64,000 nt of DNA from Xylocopa sonorina (Eukaryota > Arthropoda > Insecta > Hymenoptera > Apidae): the NCBI RefSeq assembly GCF_050948175.1, contig NC_135195.1:11746001-11810000 (forward strand), given 5' to 3'. Every line of letters starts with the position of its first letter. The stretch's first letter is position 1. Below, in pieces: positions 11,778-23,200 of the stretch. The translations under genes were made by a program, and so were the position numbers. The notes beneath the pieces are model-generated. The model was not told the DNA's origin, ran no database searches, and was given only the letters and a program-made list of their open reading frames with translations.

Positions 11778-11816
11778 GACTGATGACCATCGTCGCCACT
11801 GGTACCACTTAAATAT
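11778..11816 (-). promoter_or_regulatory. Core promoter (TATA-like + Inr) of the 10914-11750 gene
   Basis: Read on the minus strand, TATTTAA at 11815-11809 is followed by the insect initiator TCAGTC at 11783-11778, whose A (11781) lies about 34 nt from the first T. Transcription from 11781 would leave a leader of about 30 nt before the ATG at 11750, with no upstream ATG and no intron. This contrasts with the longer, probably spliced leader of the 1298 gene. Confidence 0.55.
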
Positions 11817-14243
11817 CCGTGGTTCGCTCGTTCCGTCACGGCCCTTCCGAGTGTTTCCGCCCGATTCGACTTTCATCCGTGCAAACCGCAACCGAGAGCC
11901 TTCCGCGGCACTGGGCCACCGCTCTTCACACTTTCTCGAGCTGGTAATGAAATGCATCGCTGTTTTTCGCGGGAGCCATTCAGAGATAAAGACACGGATG
12001 ACTGGTGTGCACCGAGGACGTGACGCAACGAGGGGGATATGTCGTCGAGAGCGTTCCGTCCGATGGAAGCGGAAGAACGGTCGAAGGACAATGCGATTCT
12101 GGGAAGGGAGAGTACGATTTCGAACGGTTTCAAAATGTTTCTTGTTGCAGAAATATCGGCCCCGGGAAGGAAGAATGGGTACACGGGCTGGGCTGATTCA
12201 TTCAGCCAAGAAAAAGTACGATTTCTATTTGTCACTCTTGTACACGTTTTTACTTCGATTAAGTGGAATCTTTTTGCGACACGTGAGACCGATACAAACT
12301 GGCGATTGTTAAGTCATTGCCGAAATACCTATCCTGTAACGAGCCTTGCAAAATTTCATTCCACTCGATGGAATTTAGAAATTTACTTTTAGAGGGGATT
12401 GTGAAAATTCTTGTTAACGAATTCCTATCTCGTTTCGATTATGTAACGGCTGATATTTTCAAAAAATTACAGCTAATATTTTTGTCAAGTCCGATCATCG
12501 GTGTTTTGCGAGCGAACACTTCGATAGACGCTTGGACCAACCAGTGCGTGACTGTTCGGTTTTAAGCGATCAAAAACTGCGCAGATTCCACAACTTTCTT
12601 CGTCCCGTTGTGTTACGCAATTTTTATTATCTAACTTTCTTGCACCGGAGGCAATTTATTAACCGACTCGACGCTACAAGTTTTGATCTATGGGCGGTCA
12701 GAGTCGGGTCGTCCGGATGTTTGAAAAATGTTTAATTTACTTAACGACGAGAGATATAATGTGATATAACCGCGTGCGTACGGGTAGACACGAACAGCGA
12801 AATCTAGAATCTGAGTAATTAGCCGGAATCAATGCAAAGCTTGGAAAAGTTTTCGTATTATCGTTTCTCATGAAAATTCATCGCCAGCGTTGCCATAAAT
12901 TAGGCACTCCCCAGCAGGCTTTAACTCGCCAATTACATTCCGAACCGGCATTTCCTAGTAGTTACGTGTTGGCGCCCTACGAAACTTTTTCTCCGCCCGC
13001 GTTTGACACGGCCGCTATAAAAATCAGAATGAGAGATAAAATAATTCCCGCGGAGCTCTAAAAATCATGGGGCAATGAATAAACGGCGTGTCCGGTACAC
13101 GTGTCACGCAGCGTATATGGCTATCGTGGAACGAGTCGTCGATAAACCGCCTAATGTCACCATTAATCCTATCATTCGTGACACGAATTCGCAGCTCAAA
13201 TTCATGAAGCCCGCGTTATTTATAACGCGACGGGGCGAAAAACAAATTATGGAGATTTACAGGCATCGGGGACGCGTATATCATTGCCTGATGCCCGTGC
13301 CCCGTTCCTCCTAGTTAAAGGCTTTTCCCCACTTATGGATTTTAGCCGCACCCCAAATTTGCCTTGCGATTAATGACGCGTTCAATTCGAAAAAAAAACA
13401 GATTACGATTCACGACTCGAATCTCGACTTATAAGTACACTCAGAGTGTCAATGTACAAGAAGTATACGTTAACTACGCTAATCAAGAGAAGAAGAAATT
13501 GCTTAAAAATAAGCACGAAGGAACCTCTCTCGAATTTCTTGATCGACAGTCGAATTAATGGGTATCCCGCAAACGAATCGATTACAATTTCCCCTTGCCA
13601 AAGTGACCGCGTCACGGTAATTAAAATTCCGCGAATAACCAAGGGGTGGCTCGCCCTTCGTGTATCCTGTCTGGTAGCGAGCTTCTTTTTTCAAGTGCTT
13701 ATTCGTCCAGGCCGCATCGGCGTCGGTTCTGGTGCCCCTCCAATCTCCATTGCAAATCAGCAGCGTCGGATTCGCAGTTTGAAACGCGGGTGATCGATAG
13801 ATTCGGCCTCTTTACGACCTTATTTGGCAGGCCGTACGGCTAGGGATTGGCTCCTCCCGGCGTTGGCGCTGCATAATCAAGATAAAGATTAGTTACTAGC
13901 CCGGCTCCTCGAGGCGTGCCCCTTCAGAGACTCGGTGGAGGCGAGCCGGATACCAGGGTGGCTCTGCCAACTTCGATTTGGACCCCGGCTCGGAATCGTC
14001 GTAACGGAGATTAGATTAGGTGCCGTTCCCTTTGGACCTACCCAGATGGAGAGATTGCTTTGTAAGCAGATCCAAGGACGCCGGTGGATCGCCGCTGAAG
14101 AGTATAGCCACCCCCTTCGTTTGGGAAAGAACAGGCCGCCGGCTATTAAATTAAGGCTTCAAGTGCCACCGGTAACTCGAAAACATTTCAACCGAGTGCT
14201 TCTGCTTCTGCTTCCGCTGCTGCTGGCTCTTCGACCGTCGAGA

Positions 14244-14324
14244 TTTCTTCTTCTCCTTTTTCTTCCATCCTTTCCCCCTCCCCCACCCCCCCTTTCTCTC
14301 GCTCGTCCTTCCTCTCGTTTCTGT
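14244..14324. repeat. Pyrimidine-rich tract
   Basis: About 80 nt are almost wholly C and T, including two C-rich runs near 14274-14292. Such strand asymmetry can adopt triplex structure. It does not resemble a coding or RNA feature, and no adjacent 3' splice site leads into an open family exon. Confidence 0.7.
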
Positions 14325-17136
14325 TTAGCGTCAAGTGAAAGCCGACTTTAGCTTCAATCTGTTAATTCACTTGTACCCTTTTGACGTCCCTGCGATTTCG
14401 TGCTCCGAAGGGCGAGAGAAGAATGTACCGGAACGTAAAGTTTTTTTTATGAATTACGATCCTCTTTCAATTGGAATTTCCTCGAGAGCCCTAGACGCGA
14501 TTATTTATAAAGATCCTGAAGAAATTACAATTGGACGAGTTAAGAAGTTCACAAGTCGATCTGGTCTGCTCGAGTTTTAATTATTGTTTTCAATCGAAAG
14601 AGGAATCATCGTTCGCGACAAGAGGGTGGATTTTAAATCGCATTGTACTCGAATATCCACTCGATAGATTCACTTAATCGCGCCAGGCTAAATCTCTTCC
14701 TCGCCAAGGTGAGAGACAGAGCCACCCTCCAGCGACACTCCGGGGTGTGCAATCAGTTGATGGCTCAACGTAACCACTTCCTCCCTCCTCTCGCTGGAAT
14801 TACTTTGCATTTAAGCCTGCTGCCTCGTCGAACCGACCACAATTTTTCCCACCCGTTTCGCCCCTCCGTCGCGACGCAAACACCCTCCGACACGATTTCG
14901 TTCGACGGGGCGAACGATCGGTCGCGCCACCGTCGGCGAACAATGGAGGTCGGCCCTGTTCATTCGACAGCTAATGAAATTGTTTCCTAATTCGGGCCCA
15001 CTTCACGGTTACAAGCTCTGTTCCAGCGCGGGAAGAAGGGTAACTAACATTGACATTCGACGATTCAAGTTGTCTGTCCCGCGGGCACCAAGTGATTCCG
15101 ATTAAGTGCACTCGAACGTGGATTGCGTGCCGGTTCGAAAGCGAGCCACTGCTCCAGGAGGGGTTGTTTATCGGATGGGGTGACGGATGATTGAATTTCA
15201 CGCAGCACGAGGGATTTTAATGAAACCGTGCAACCTGAAAAGGATGTATCTTACTCGGTGAATTTCGACGGAGGGTGGGCCGAGATATTAGCCGAGGGGT
15301 TAAACGGTGTCGCTTTCCAATTCGTTGGTAATTTATTTCTTCCCTTCCGATATATTCCAATCAGAAACATGAGAAGATAAATATTATCTACTTTTGATTG
15401 CTATAGGCGTTAATGTAACGTTGGTAAGTAATCTTTTCCAAGCGTTTTAATTTCTATTCTCGATTGACTGACGCGACAAGTAGATTCTAGAGAGTGTCAC
15501 GACGAGAGACGAAAAGTTTGTCGAGTTTTAGGCGCGATCGTCCTCCGGGCAAATTAGTCGAGGCCTCCGCTGATGACAGCGGAATTATCCTTTGTCACGC
15601 GGGGGGGCGCGCGCGCGAGCGGCGCGGCGTTTAACAATAATTATCTCGCGCAATTAACGGGCCGATTGCCGGCCCCGTACCGAAAGTTTCCTCGTTATAA
15701 ATAATTGCAAAATCCGCCGTGCCGCGCCACGAATTCCCACCGCTGCCGCGTCAAACGTCCACGCCGCGAATGCGACGTCCTCGCGTGACCAGTCGCACTT
15801 TTTAACAAACCCGGTCTGGTTGCTTCTTCGTACGTTGGCACAGACCAGGCTAATGGCGTCCCCTGGACGCGTCCGCGTGTTTCCTTGTTTTTCCGTCCCG
15901 CTGACACGCGATTTTGGTTTCACCTGGCGGAAGGAAAAAGTTAATCGACCCGACGTCAATTGTACGGACCACTAATATATCGCTGGACTCGTTAATGGCT
16001 GGACATTGCAGTTCCGAGTTTCTTCCCCCTGCGTGACTTCGTCTGCGCCATTTCGAGGCATTTTGGGAATCGGTGGATCGACGCTGTTGTACGATTTAAC
16101 CCATGGATGTTGTAAATTGTAATTGTAATGGAAAATGTGAATCTATAGGGTCTACAGCCATTCGAACTGTACTCTTCGTGATAATAAATTCTTTACGTCG
16201 ATGGTATCTTCGAGGATCAACGGTCACTTGTGAATTATCGGCGCGATACGAATCTCGAATGAATTAGCCGACCAGTAATCGACCATAGAGCGCAGAGGGT
16301 GACGTTAATGTAACGAGCCCGGACGAACAACAGCGACCGAATGACTAATTGCAATTTAGATCGGCTCATCATTGCTGTACAAGCGTAATATCATTAAATT
16401 TCGTAATAACAACGCGGCACCTTTGCGCAGCGTCAAAATTACGCGCCGTATTCGTTATGCAACGAACGTGAGTAGTCACGCTCGCGCACAATGCGTTTCC
16501 AAAATAATTGGGCGCCTGTGTTATTGCCGTGCAACAATTGGTAGCCATGACAGCCCGGGCGTAAACGCAAGCGCGGAAAATTCGTGCCCCGACCAGCCGC
16601 CCTCCGCTGCTGCGATATCGCGTAATTACATTAAATCATGTCGATTGATTTTTGATAACGTTGCAAAGAGCGGATAGTCGTGTATTTATTAGGGAACGTT
16701 TAATAACAATATTGTATGCAGGTGCAAAATTCCATTAACAGATAGAACAATGGCCGTTGTTGTTATTGAAAATCGTTTCGAAATGCAGTTTCGCATTGAA
16801 ACGCACTTTTGATCGCGGATTCGATTATTCTTGTAATCGGCCGGCTTTAATTGATTAATCCTTAATTGATGACACGGGGTTGGCCGACGGTAGCTTCTCG
16901 TCCAATTTGTACAATTATTGTTGTTCATTCGTCGGCTTCAAAAGGTTTCGATCTGTAATTGCTGTTAAAATTGTTTCCCTAGCTCTCGCAATTCCGCTAC
17001 CCGAATTTGGCTTATTATACGTATCGCACGTGTACGCGACCGTACAGAATACTAAAAGGGGCTTCAATTATAAGCTAATTTGACACAAATTTTTTCCTCT
17101 AATCTCAGATGAAATTAGCTAATACGTGCAGCATTA

Positions 17137-17199
17137 ACGAGTCTCGCCGGACTCGTCTACCTTTTATCCTCTCGGGGTCTTCGGGTCGTTATCGACCCG
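17137..17199. repeat. Two adjacent perfect hairpins downstream of the three-exon gene
   Basis: ACGAGTC (17137-17143) pairs with GACTCGT (17150-17156) across a 6-nt loop. CGGGTCG (17182-17188) pairs with CGACCCG (17193-17199) across TTAT. Both arms are fully complementary. They lie about 420-480 nt past the stop codon of the minus-strand gene at 17621, so they may or may not be inside its 3' UTR. Confidence 0.6.
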
Positions 17200-17620
17200 G
17201 TCGCGTTCTCTAAAAAACTTTTCGAACAGTTTCGAGGCAAATTTTGCATTTTATTTTCTACAGTGATACTTCATTCTCTTCGAAATTAAAAAACTTTTTC
17301 CAACGAACAAGAAGAGTGGGTGAATCGATCGGAAAAATTCCAAAGACCGTAACAGTATGCATTAAGAGTACTATGGACGCATGAAAAGTTATAAAAATCG
17401 ACGATACGCGTGATATTCAGAAGAGAAGAATTTTTCTTCGATTATGCATTTAGTTATAACGCGAAGGAGAGTCTCCGTTCTACGTTTCGAACCGTTGTCA
17501 CTCGGGGCCAATAAATCAATTCTACTCACGCCCATCTATTTCGCAAAGTTAGGTACTTCTACCGCGCGAACAGTTGCTGCAGAAGCGCAGAAAACTGAAC
17601 ACGAACCAGTTGGCACAGGG

Positions 17621-18965
17621 TTAATAATAATGGCCACCCCCGCTTCCGTGTCCGCCGCCAGAGCTGCCAGCAGAGCTTTCCGAGTAGGAGCTGTGGCTAT
17701 TGTAAGAACCGTTCTCGCCGTCCCCGTCCGAATGACTTTCGCTGTGCTCGTAACTCGAAGATTCTGGTCCGTGACCGGTATAGTGGCCGCCATCTTCGTG
17801 AGTATAGCTCTCGTGATCGCTGGCTTCGGCTTGTTCATCGCCACCATCCTGGTGATCACCATCGACGGCTATATAATGGCTATCGACCATGGTACCTGCG
17901 TAAGTTTACGACGAAATTGATAAAACAGCACCAAGTCAGGTTTGAGTTACAAGTTCGTCGAGCAGTAACAACATTTGCGTACAGTACGGAGAATTTAGTC
18001 GCAAGTGATTCAGCGTCGTGGTTCTTCGACGTAATTAGCAATATGACTTCTCGTCGTTAAAATTGATACGAAAGAACTAATTAATCGAAAACTCGCAGTG
18101 GATAAATATAGAATACCCATGGTATTCTGAAATAAAAGTGTCGCGCAACGGTTGACACGTAATTACATGCTCGACGTCGCACAATTTCTCTGTACCTGCG
18201 CTCTCGTGATCACCGGAACGAGAGCTGGCTGCCTCGTCGTGGTGGCCACTTTTCTTGTCACCGCGCGACTTGCCGTAGGCGAGGTGCTTCTCGAATGCGT
18301 ACTTGTCGCCGTCCTGCTTGTGGAAGGTGTCGAGGCTCTTATACCCGTGATTGCCCTTGCTGAACGTTGCCTTCAAGTAACCCTTCTCGCCCTCGGCGTC
18401 GCTACCGAACGTCTTGTAGTATCCACCCCCGTCTGATTTCCCTAAAACCACGGTATTATTGCGGCTTGTTATCGTCGACGAGGCTGGGACCGCCGCAGAA
18501 GCCAGAGAGCCCGCTTAGGGCTCGTGCTCCTCGAGTCCCTTTCAAGATTTGTCTGCTCCTCGTTAATTTCCCCTTTTCCGTCGGTTTGTTGTGATTTGGG
18601 GACGGTGACGGATTAATTGGCTCGTGAAGATCGAGATAACGAGGATACTTAATTATTATCGAGGGTAAGCGTCTTACCGATTGACAGAAATAATCGAGAT
18701 TTTGTCAGTTTAATCCCACTGCTCGCGCGTAGAAGGCTTGTGAGAAATAATACGTACCAGACTCAGTTTTCTCGCTCTTTTTAGAGTCCTTCTGTGACTC
18801 CTCGCTAAGTAAATCCTGCACTTCCGTGGCGGCGGACGACGGTGCAGGCGCGCGAACCTCACGACGCAGCGACTCGACGCTGACGACGTCGACGTCGCGG
18901 GCACGAGCCTCGAGGGAACCGCAGCTGACGAGCAGCAGCAACGCGACGACGGGTCCTCGCCACAT
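17621..18965 (-). CDS. Three-exon secreted protein: Lys-rich family module plus Lys/Arg-free acidic His/Gly/Ser/Tyr tail
   Basis: Exons are 18965-18758, 18441-18196 and 17895-17621 (minus strand), giving 242 residues. Both introns are phase 1 (316 and 300 nt), with donors CTG|GTACGT and GCAG|GTACAG and acceptors TTTTAG and ACGCAG. Exon 1 gives a signal peptide (MWRGPVVALLLLVSCGSLEA) and a Glu/Ser/Lys linker. Exon 2 (residues about 70-152) carries GGGYYKTFGSDAEGEKGYLK and GYKSLDTFHKQDGDKYAFEK, which resemble the family core in the 10914 gene. Exon 3 (90 residues) is rich in His, Gly, Ser, Tyr, Asp and Glu, contains no Lys or Arg, and ends GGGHGSGGGHYY before TAA. Without splicing, exon 2 would run into an unrelated tail (EKLCDVEHVITC), so the spliced model is preferred. 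It is a diverged paralogue, head-to-tail with the 10914 gene. Function is unknown; a matrix or metal-binding role is inference. Confidence 0.75.
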
Positions 18966-20117
18966 CCTTCTGATGCCCTCGATTCGCCGATATCGATGTC
19001 GATCGTTTGTTGGTAAACTTCGACAGAGGCTGCTTTATCCAGCACCTCCCACTCGACTCTGCCGCGAATTTTCTTCTTGCCAGACGGGGTGGCGGATACC
19101 GGAGATCGAACGGATTTCGCAACGAACTCCAAGTGTCTCAGGTATTGAGGAGTTTCCGTCGCGTTGCTTCGAACATTGGTGCGCGTCGAATGGGAAAAAC
19201 GTCGGTTGTTATCAGTTCTAATTACGCTCTAAATTAACGCGAACCGTTAACTGTAACCAGCGCCACACGATTTACAATGAACGTTCACAGGAACAATTGC
19301 ACTGGTTTCGTAACCGAGAAGCACACCGTGGCAACGCCTTTCGTAACACGCGACACAACGGGCAAAAAGTGGGTTGCATAACGAAATTTAAAAATCACTT
19401 CCTAACCCAGTTCAAATTCCGACTGTTTCAACAACGATCTCGACCTGAGACGATCGACGCGTTAACGAATCAGAGACCGACGATCGACAAACCGGGCAAA
19501 TCACGACGCGTGCCGCACGAACGGTTTCACGCTTTCCATCGATCGGTGGAACGAAACGGTCCTCGAGATCGGATCGATCGTGGCACGATCGAGTGATATA
19601 ACGGCACCAGCGGATCGTCGACCCCGCGAAAGCGTTTTTTTACCGATCCTCGCTATGTTTTTTCTTTCTTTTTCACTGCTCGGAACTAGAGGCGTTGTTC
19701 TTACGCCAAATCGTTTCTCGATCGACCGCATTATCTCACGGCTGTTACGGAGACGTTTCAGTTAGCCGATCGTTACGCGGAATATATAGAAGTCCCGCGA
19801 TTGTTATATAGTTTCTCGATCGTTTTTGCCAGAAGCTTACCGGATCACTGGGAATTGTGTAAGCGACGTTAAGCGAGGCGGATACGAGACACTGTTACGT
19901 GGATCGTAGCGATCGATCGCTAAGAGCGGTTCCGGAAACGAGATCAGGCGATCGAAGACCAAGGATCTATCTTCTCGATTGGCTAAAATATTCAATCGCT
20001 CTTGATCGTTAATCGAGATTCCAGCGTATTTACACGCAGTTACCAGGCATTTCTATCTTCGACGTTCCTTCTGGCGGTGAATAATATATATCGTCCAGAG
20101 GAACAGCGTGATCCGTG
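18966..20117. other. Upstream flank of the three-exon gene and spacer to a candidate plus-strand exon
   Basis: A weak TATA-like GATAAAG (minus, 19039-19033) lies about 70 nt upstream of the ATG at 18965, but no clear initiator follows at the right spacing, so the promoter is unresolved. Overlapping short open frames at 18826-19765 on both strands show no support. Several TATATA motifs (19782, 19806, 20084) precede the candidate exon at 20118; none has a clear initiator. Confidence 0.35.
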
Positions 20118-20244
20118 ATGGAATCTCAGCCATCCGGTTCGGACGGGAGCAGTAATTCTTCTTCTCTATTTAAGAAGAGCCAACGCGTCAGTGGGAGCGT
20201 CGACATAATCGAGCTTAAAACCACGCGGCCGCCGCAAGCCGACG
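20118..20244 (+). CDS. Candidate first coding exon of an unidentified gene
   Basis: The ATG at 20118 has a good context (G at -3, G at +4). It opens 42 codons, beginning MESQPSGSDGSSNSSSLFKK and continuing with a mixed Val/Ser/Asp/Ile segment and a Thr/Arg/Pro stretch, then GACG|GTAAGC, a near-consensus donor at 20245 in phase 1. A Ser-rich, low-complexity hydrophilic N-terminus followed at once by a strong donor is typical of first coding exons of animal genes with long introns. There is no signal peptide. I do not recognise the protein and could not find a convincing second exon in the remaining 44 kb, so it may lie beyond the window, or the frame may be chance. Confidence 0.3.
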
Positions 20245-23200
20245 GTAAGCGTCCCGGATACCTGCCACGCCAGCTACTTTCCATCCAGATTATCCGGTAA
20301 TTTGAAAATCTCGGACGGAATGTAACTCCTTGGAACTGTTCGACGCCTTGTAAGTACCGCGAGGGCCCTCCATTCTCTTTTCTTCTTCCCCGTATCTACT
20401 TGTCAGCTGCAGGACTCCGCCAATGGTGATGGATTAGAACGAAAGAGAGGATGGGAATTAACCTAATTAATTCTAGACTCGAGTTAGCTGCATACCAGTG
20501 AACGTTGGTCACGTTTGATGGTCTTAAAGTGTCCGAGGATTCAAAGGATCGTTTGAGAATTTCGAGGAATTATTCGTGCAAGTATTCGTGGAAATTTATA
20601 GTTACAGAGAATTCGGAAAGAAGCATCGAACGGTGGAAGAAGCTTTGAAATTTGCAACGCGGAGAAGTTAAGTATAATAGTTACTGTCCAACGCAAGCTT
20701 CAAGTCGCGTGTCGGACAAGTAGATTTTCATTACCTGTAGCTTTTAGTGCGGCAAAAGCAAGCACAAACGACGTGGATGATACGAAGGTCTCGATGTTCG
20801 ATATCAAACAGTTTATACCGTTCAAACGGATCGGTTTGATTAAAAGCGACAGACAGCGTGGATACTTCGAACAGAGCGATTTGGAACGTGCAAAGTCAAT
20901 AGTCGGAACGTCCGCTGTCATTGGTTGCAGACGTTCTAATGTATTCGGCGCCTCAAGTATCGACGTACACGTGTTGTTCCGTGTATAGATGCCACGATAC
21001 GTACGGAATCGCGAATCAGGCCACGAAGAAACACGCGAATCCACCGGGTACTTCTCTTGTTTCCATTGTTCCAGAAAAATTGCACGCCACGTAGGTTGAA
21101 ATAATTTCAATTTTTAATGCGCGATTTCGTTCGAATTCCGCGACCCTTTAAAATTATGGCTGGCAGATTCAGCCGCGTAATTGTAAATAGATTTCCTCTG
21201 TCTGACTGGTCAGCGCGCCATGATTGAACCTGCTAGCAGGTCGCCAAGCCATTTAATGCAATTTGCTATTCACATATTTTCACGTGGACGTATACGAATT
21301 CGAATAAAATTGCAGGTATCGAGTGGAAAACTGACAAACTTGGTCCTGAATTAATTTTCCCGCGATCGAAACTCGTTGAAACTCTTTGTTAACTCATTTT
21401 TCCAATTCGAGCGCGCCCTTGCGCTCGCAGCGCGGAAATTCGAGCTTAAACCGCTGGCCATCTAGGATAAATCACGGGCGAAGTTTACTTTTAATTTCAT
21501 TATACCGAAACGATCTTAGCGGTTTTAATAAAGGGCTCGCGAAAATTGTGACCGTTTATTTTCACCGCGATACGCATTCCACGGTCACTGTAATTCTTTT
21601 ATTCGCGTTTCACCGTCCCGCTTTTCACTCCCGCCGCATCATTAACCGTTTTTCTGCGGCTGGCCGACTTTGGTATTCAAAGAGCAATTCGTGGCGGGGA
21701 GGCTCGATTAAAATGGATTTGTGTTTCGCGGCTGAAATGGGTTAGAAGAACTCGCAAGATTTCCTTTAGTAATTTAGAAGTTTCAACGCTTTGAACGATT
21801 ACTTGTGAACTTTCCTTGAAAGACGAGCTCGACGTGGCATCGACCGTGGGGAAACTGCACGCCGAGATGATATTTAATAAGAGCGACGAACTTGCACGGC
21901 AACTTCCCAAGAAAGAGTACGGAAAAGTGATTTCGCGCTGATTCATAGGCGTTTTTTAACGAAGCTTCCTCTCGCGGAGCTGAAATTTCGCAAACCCCCC
22001 ATTTTGTATCGCTCGCCGATACATCGATAATGCAACCCACGGAAGAAAGCCGCGTTATGTATATTTGTTTTTAAAATGAGCTTCTTCTTCCGCCAAGATT
22101 GATGACCGCTCGTTTCAAAGTGAATCGCTTCGCCAAGCGAACCGTGCTATACGGATTTCCAGATGTATCTTCCTGGCTTTTGTAGAGACGCGCGATACAT
22201 CATTTCGCGATGGCCGCTACTTATGGCGAGTTTCACTCGATGTGTGTGTAACAGTTGTAATACACGCAGATAGAAAGAAATCTCGTTACGAGACAATGAT
22301 GCGAGAAAGCGGACTAAATTTTTCACGGTTTTAGAATCCCTAAATTTTTAGTGGAATACAATGTTGCTTGCACACAAATGTATGTATGTATATAGAAGGG
22401 CAGATTTCGTATGCGAAATTGAATATGTAACGCTAACTGTAACTTACAACTCGCACTCCCACTTGCAAATGTTCTCCAGGTTCTCACAGATTTTTGGAAC
22501 GAGGTCGCTTTGAAGTTGGGAAAGTCTGATGTTTAATTCACAGAAAAGTGCGAAGTAGGATGCGAAGTAAAAATCGAGCAGCCGGCAACAGCCAGCACAG
22601 AATGGTTTAGCTCTTTGCTCGCGACATAAATCCGAGGCGATCATTGAAAAATTGGTAATTACCATTTCATGAGACTTTGGATACGTATTTTCTTACGTAT
22701 TTCATATCACGCTGTAATCAACGCTATCTTAGAGTACGCGAGAGTCAAATCTTTTGTTACCCCCATTTTGATGAATGGGCAAACAAAATCCGTGACGTAG
22801 CATAAATCCAACGAACCTAGATACAGAGCATTTTCGCTCGTTTACAACCGTTCACCTTCCATCCATTCCACTGCGACGCTTTACTCGCGGATTTGATAAC
22901 GCAAACTTTACAGCTTACGTTTAAAGCGGGGTTAAACACGAGATACTATTTACGCGGCCCTAAAAAGTGGAACCGTAAAATTTCACTTCTCGAGGAATCT
23001 CGTCGTCTCGTGGCGGGAAATAAATTTTTAAATTTCTCTCGCAGATAGCCTGCTCTCTGGCCGCGGGATCTCCTTGCGCTCGGATCATCCGATATAAGCG
23101 GACGAGCAGTTTCGAAATCCCCTTCAATTCCGACTCGAATCGAATTCGAAAGTTGCGAATTCTGTCCGCTTGCTTATTTCCGTGTTTGTTTCGCCTCTCG

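Larger units (their letters stand above)
11817..17620. other. 5.8 kb spacer between two minus-strand cluster genes
   Basis: No gene is supported. Frames at 11557-12392 and 13935-14351 are multi-frame openings in GC-rich or pyrimidine-rich DNA. Contents worth noting are a pyrimidine tract (14244-14324), a G-run followed by a CG alternation (15600-15618), and two perfect hairpins (17137-17199) in the 3' flank of the next gene. A possible AATAAA (minus) for that gene is at 17250-17255. Confidence 0.4.

Noticed and set aside
15600..15632. G-run followed by CG alternation as a possible functional Z-DNA or CpG island promoter
   Set aside because: No TATA, Inr or open leader follows on either strand. 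It is a short GC-rich tract only.
18077..18195. Unspliced extension of exon 2 of the three-exon gene (EKLCDVEHVITC...)
   Set aside because: A good donor (GCAG|GTACAG) precedes it, the composition changes abruptly to ordinary residues, and the spliced exon 3 fits in phase with family-like His/Gly/Ser composition.
22755..22800. Imperfect inverted repeat TGTTACCCCCATT...AATGGGCAAACA
   Set aside because: The stem is short with bulges and there are no transposon ends or small-RNA features around it.
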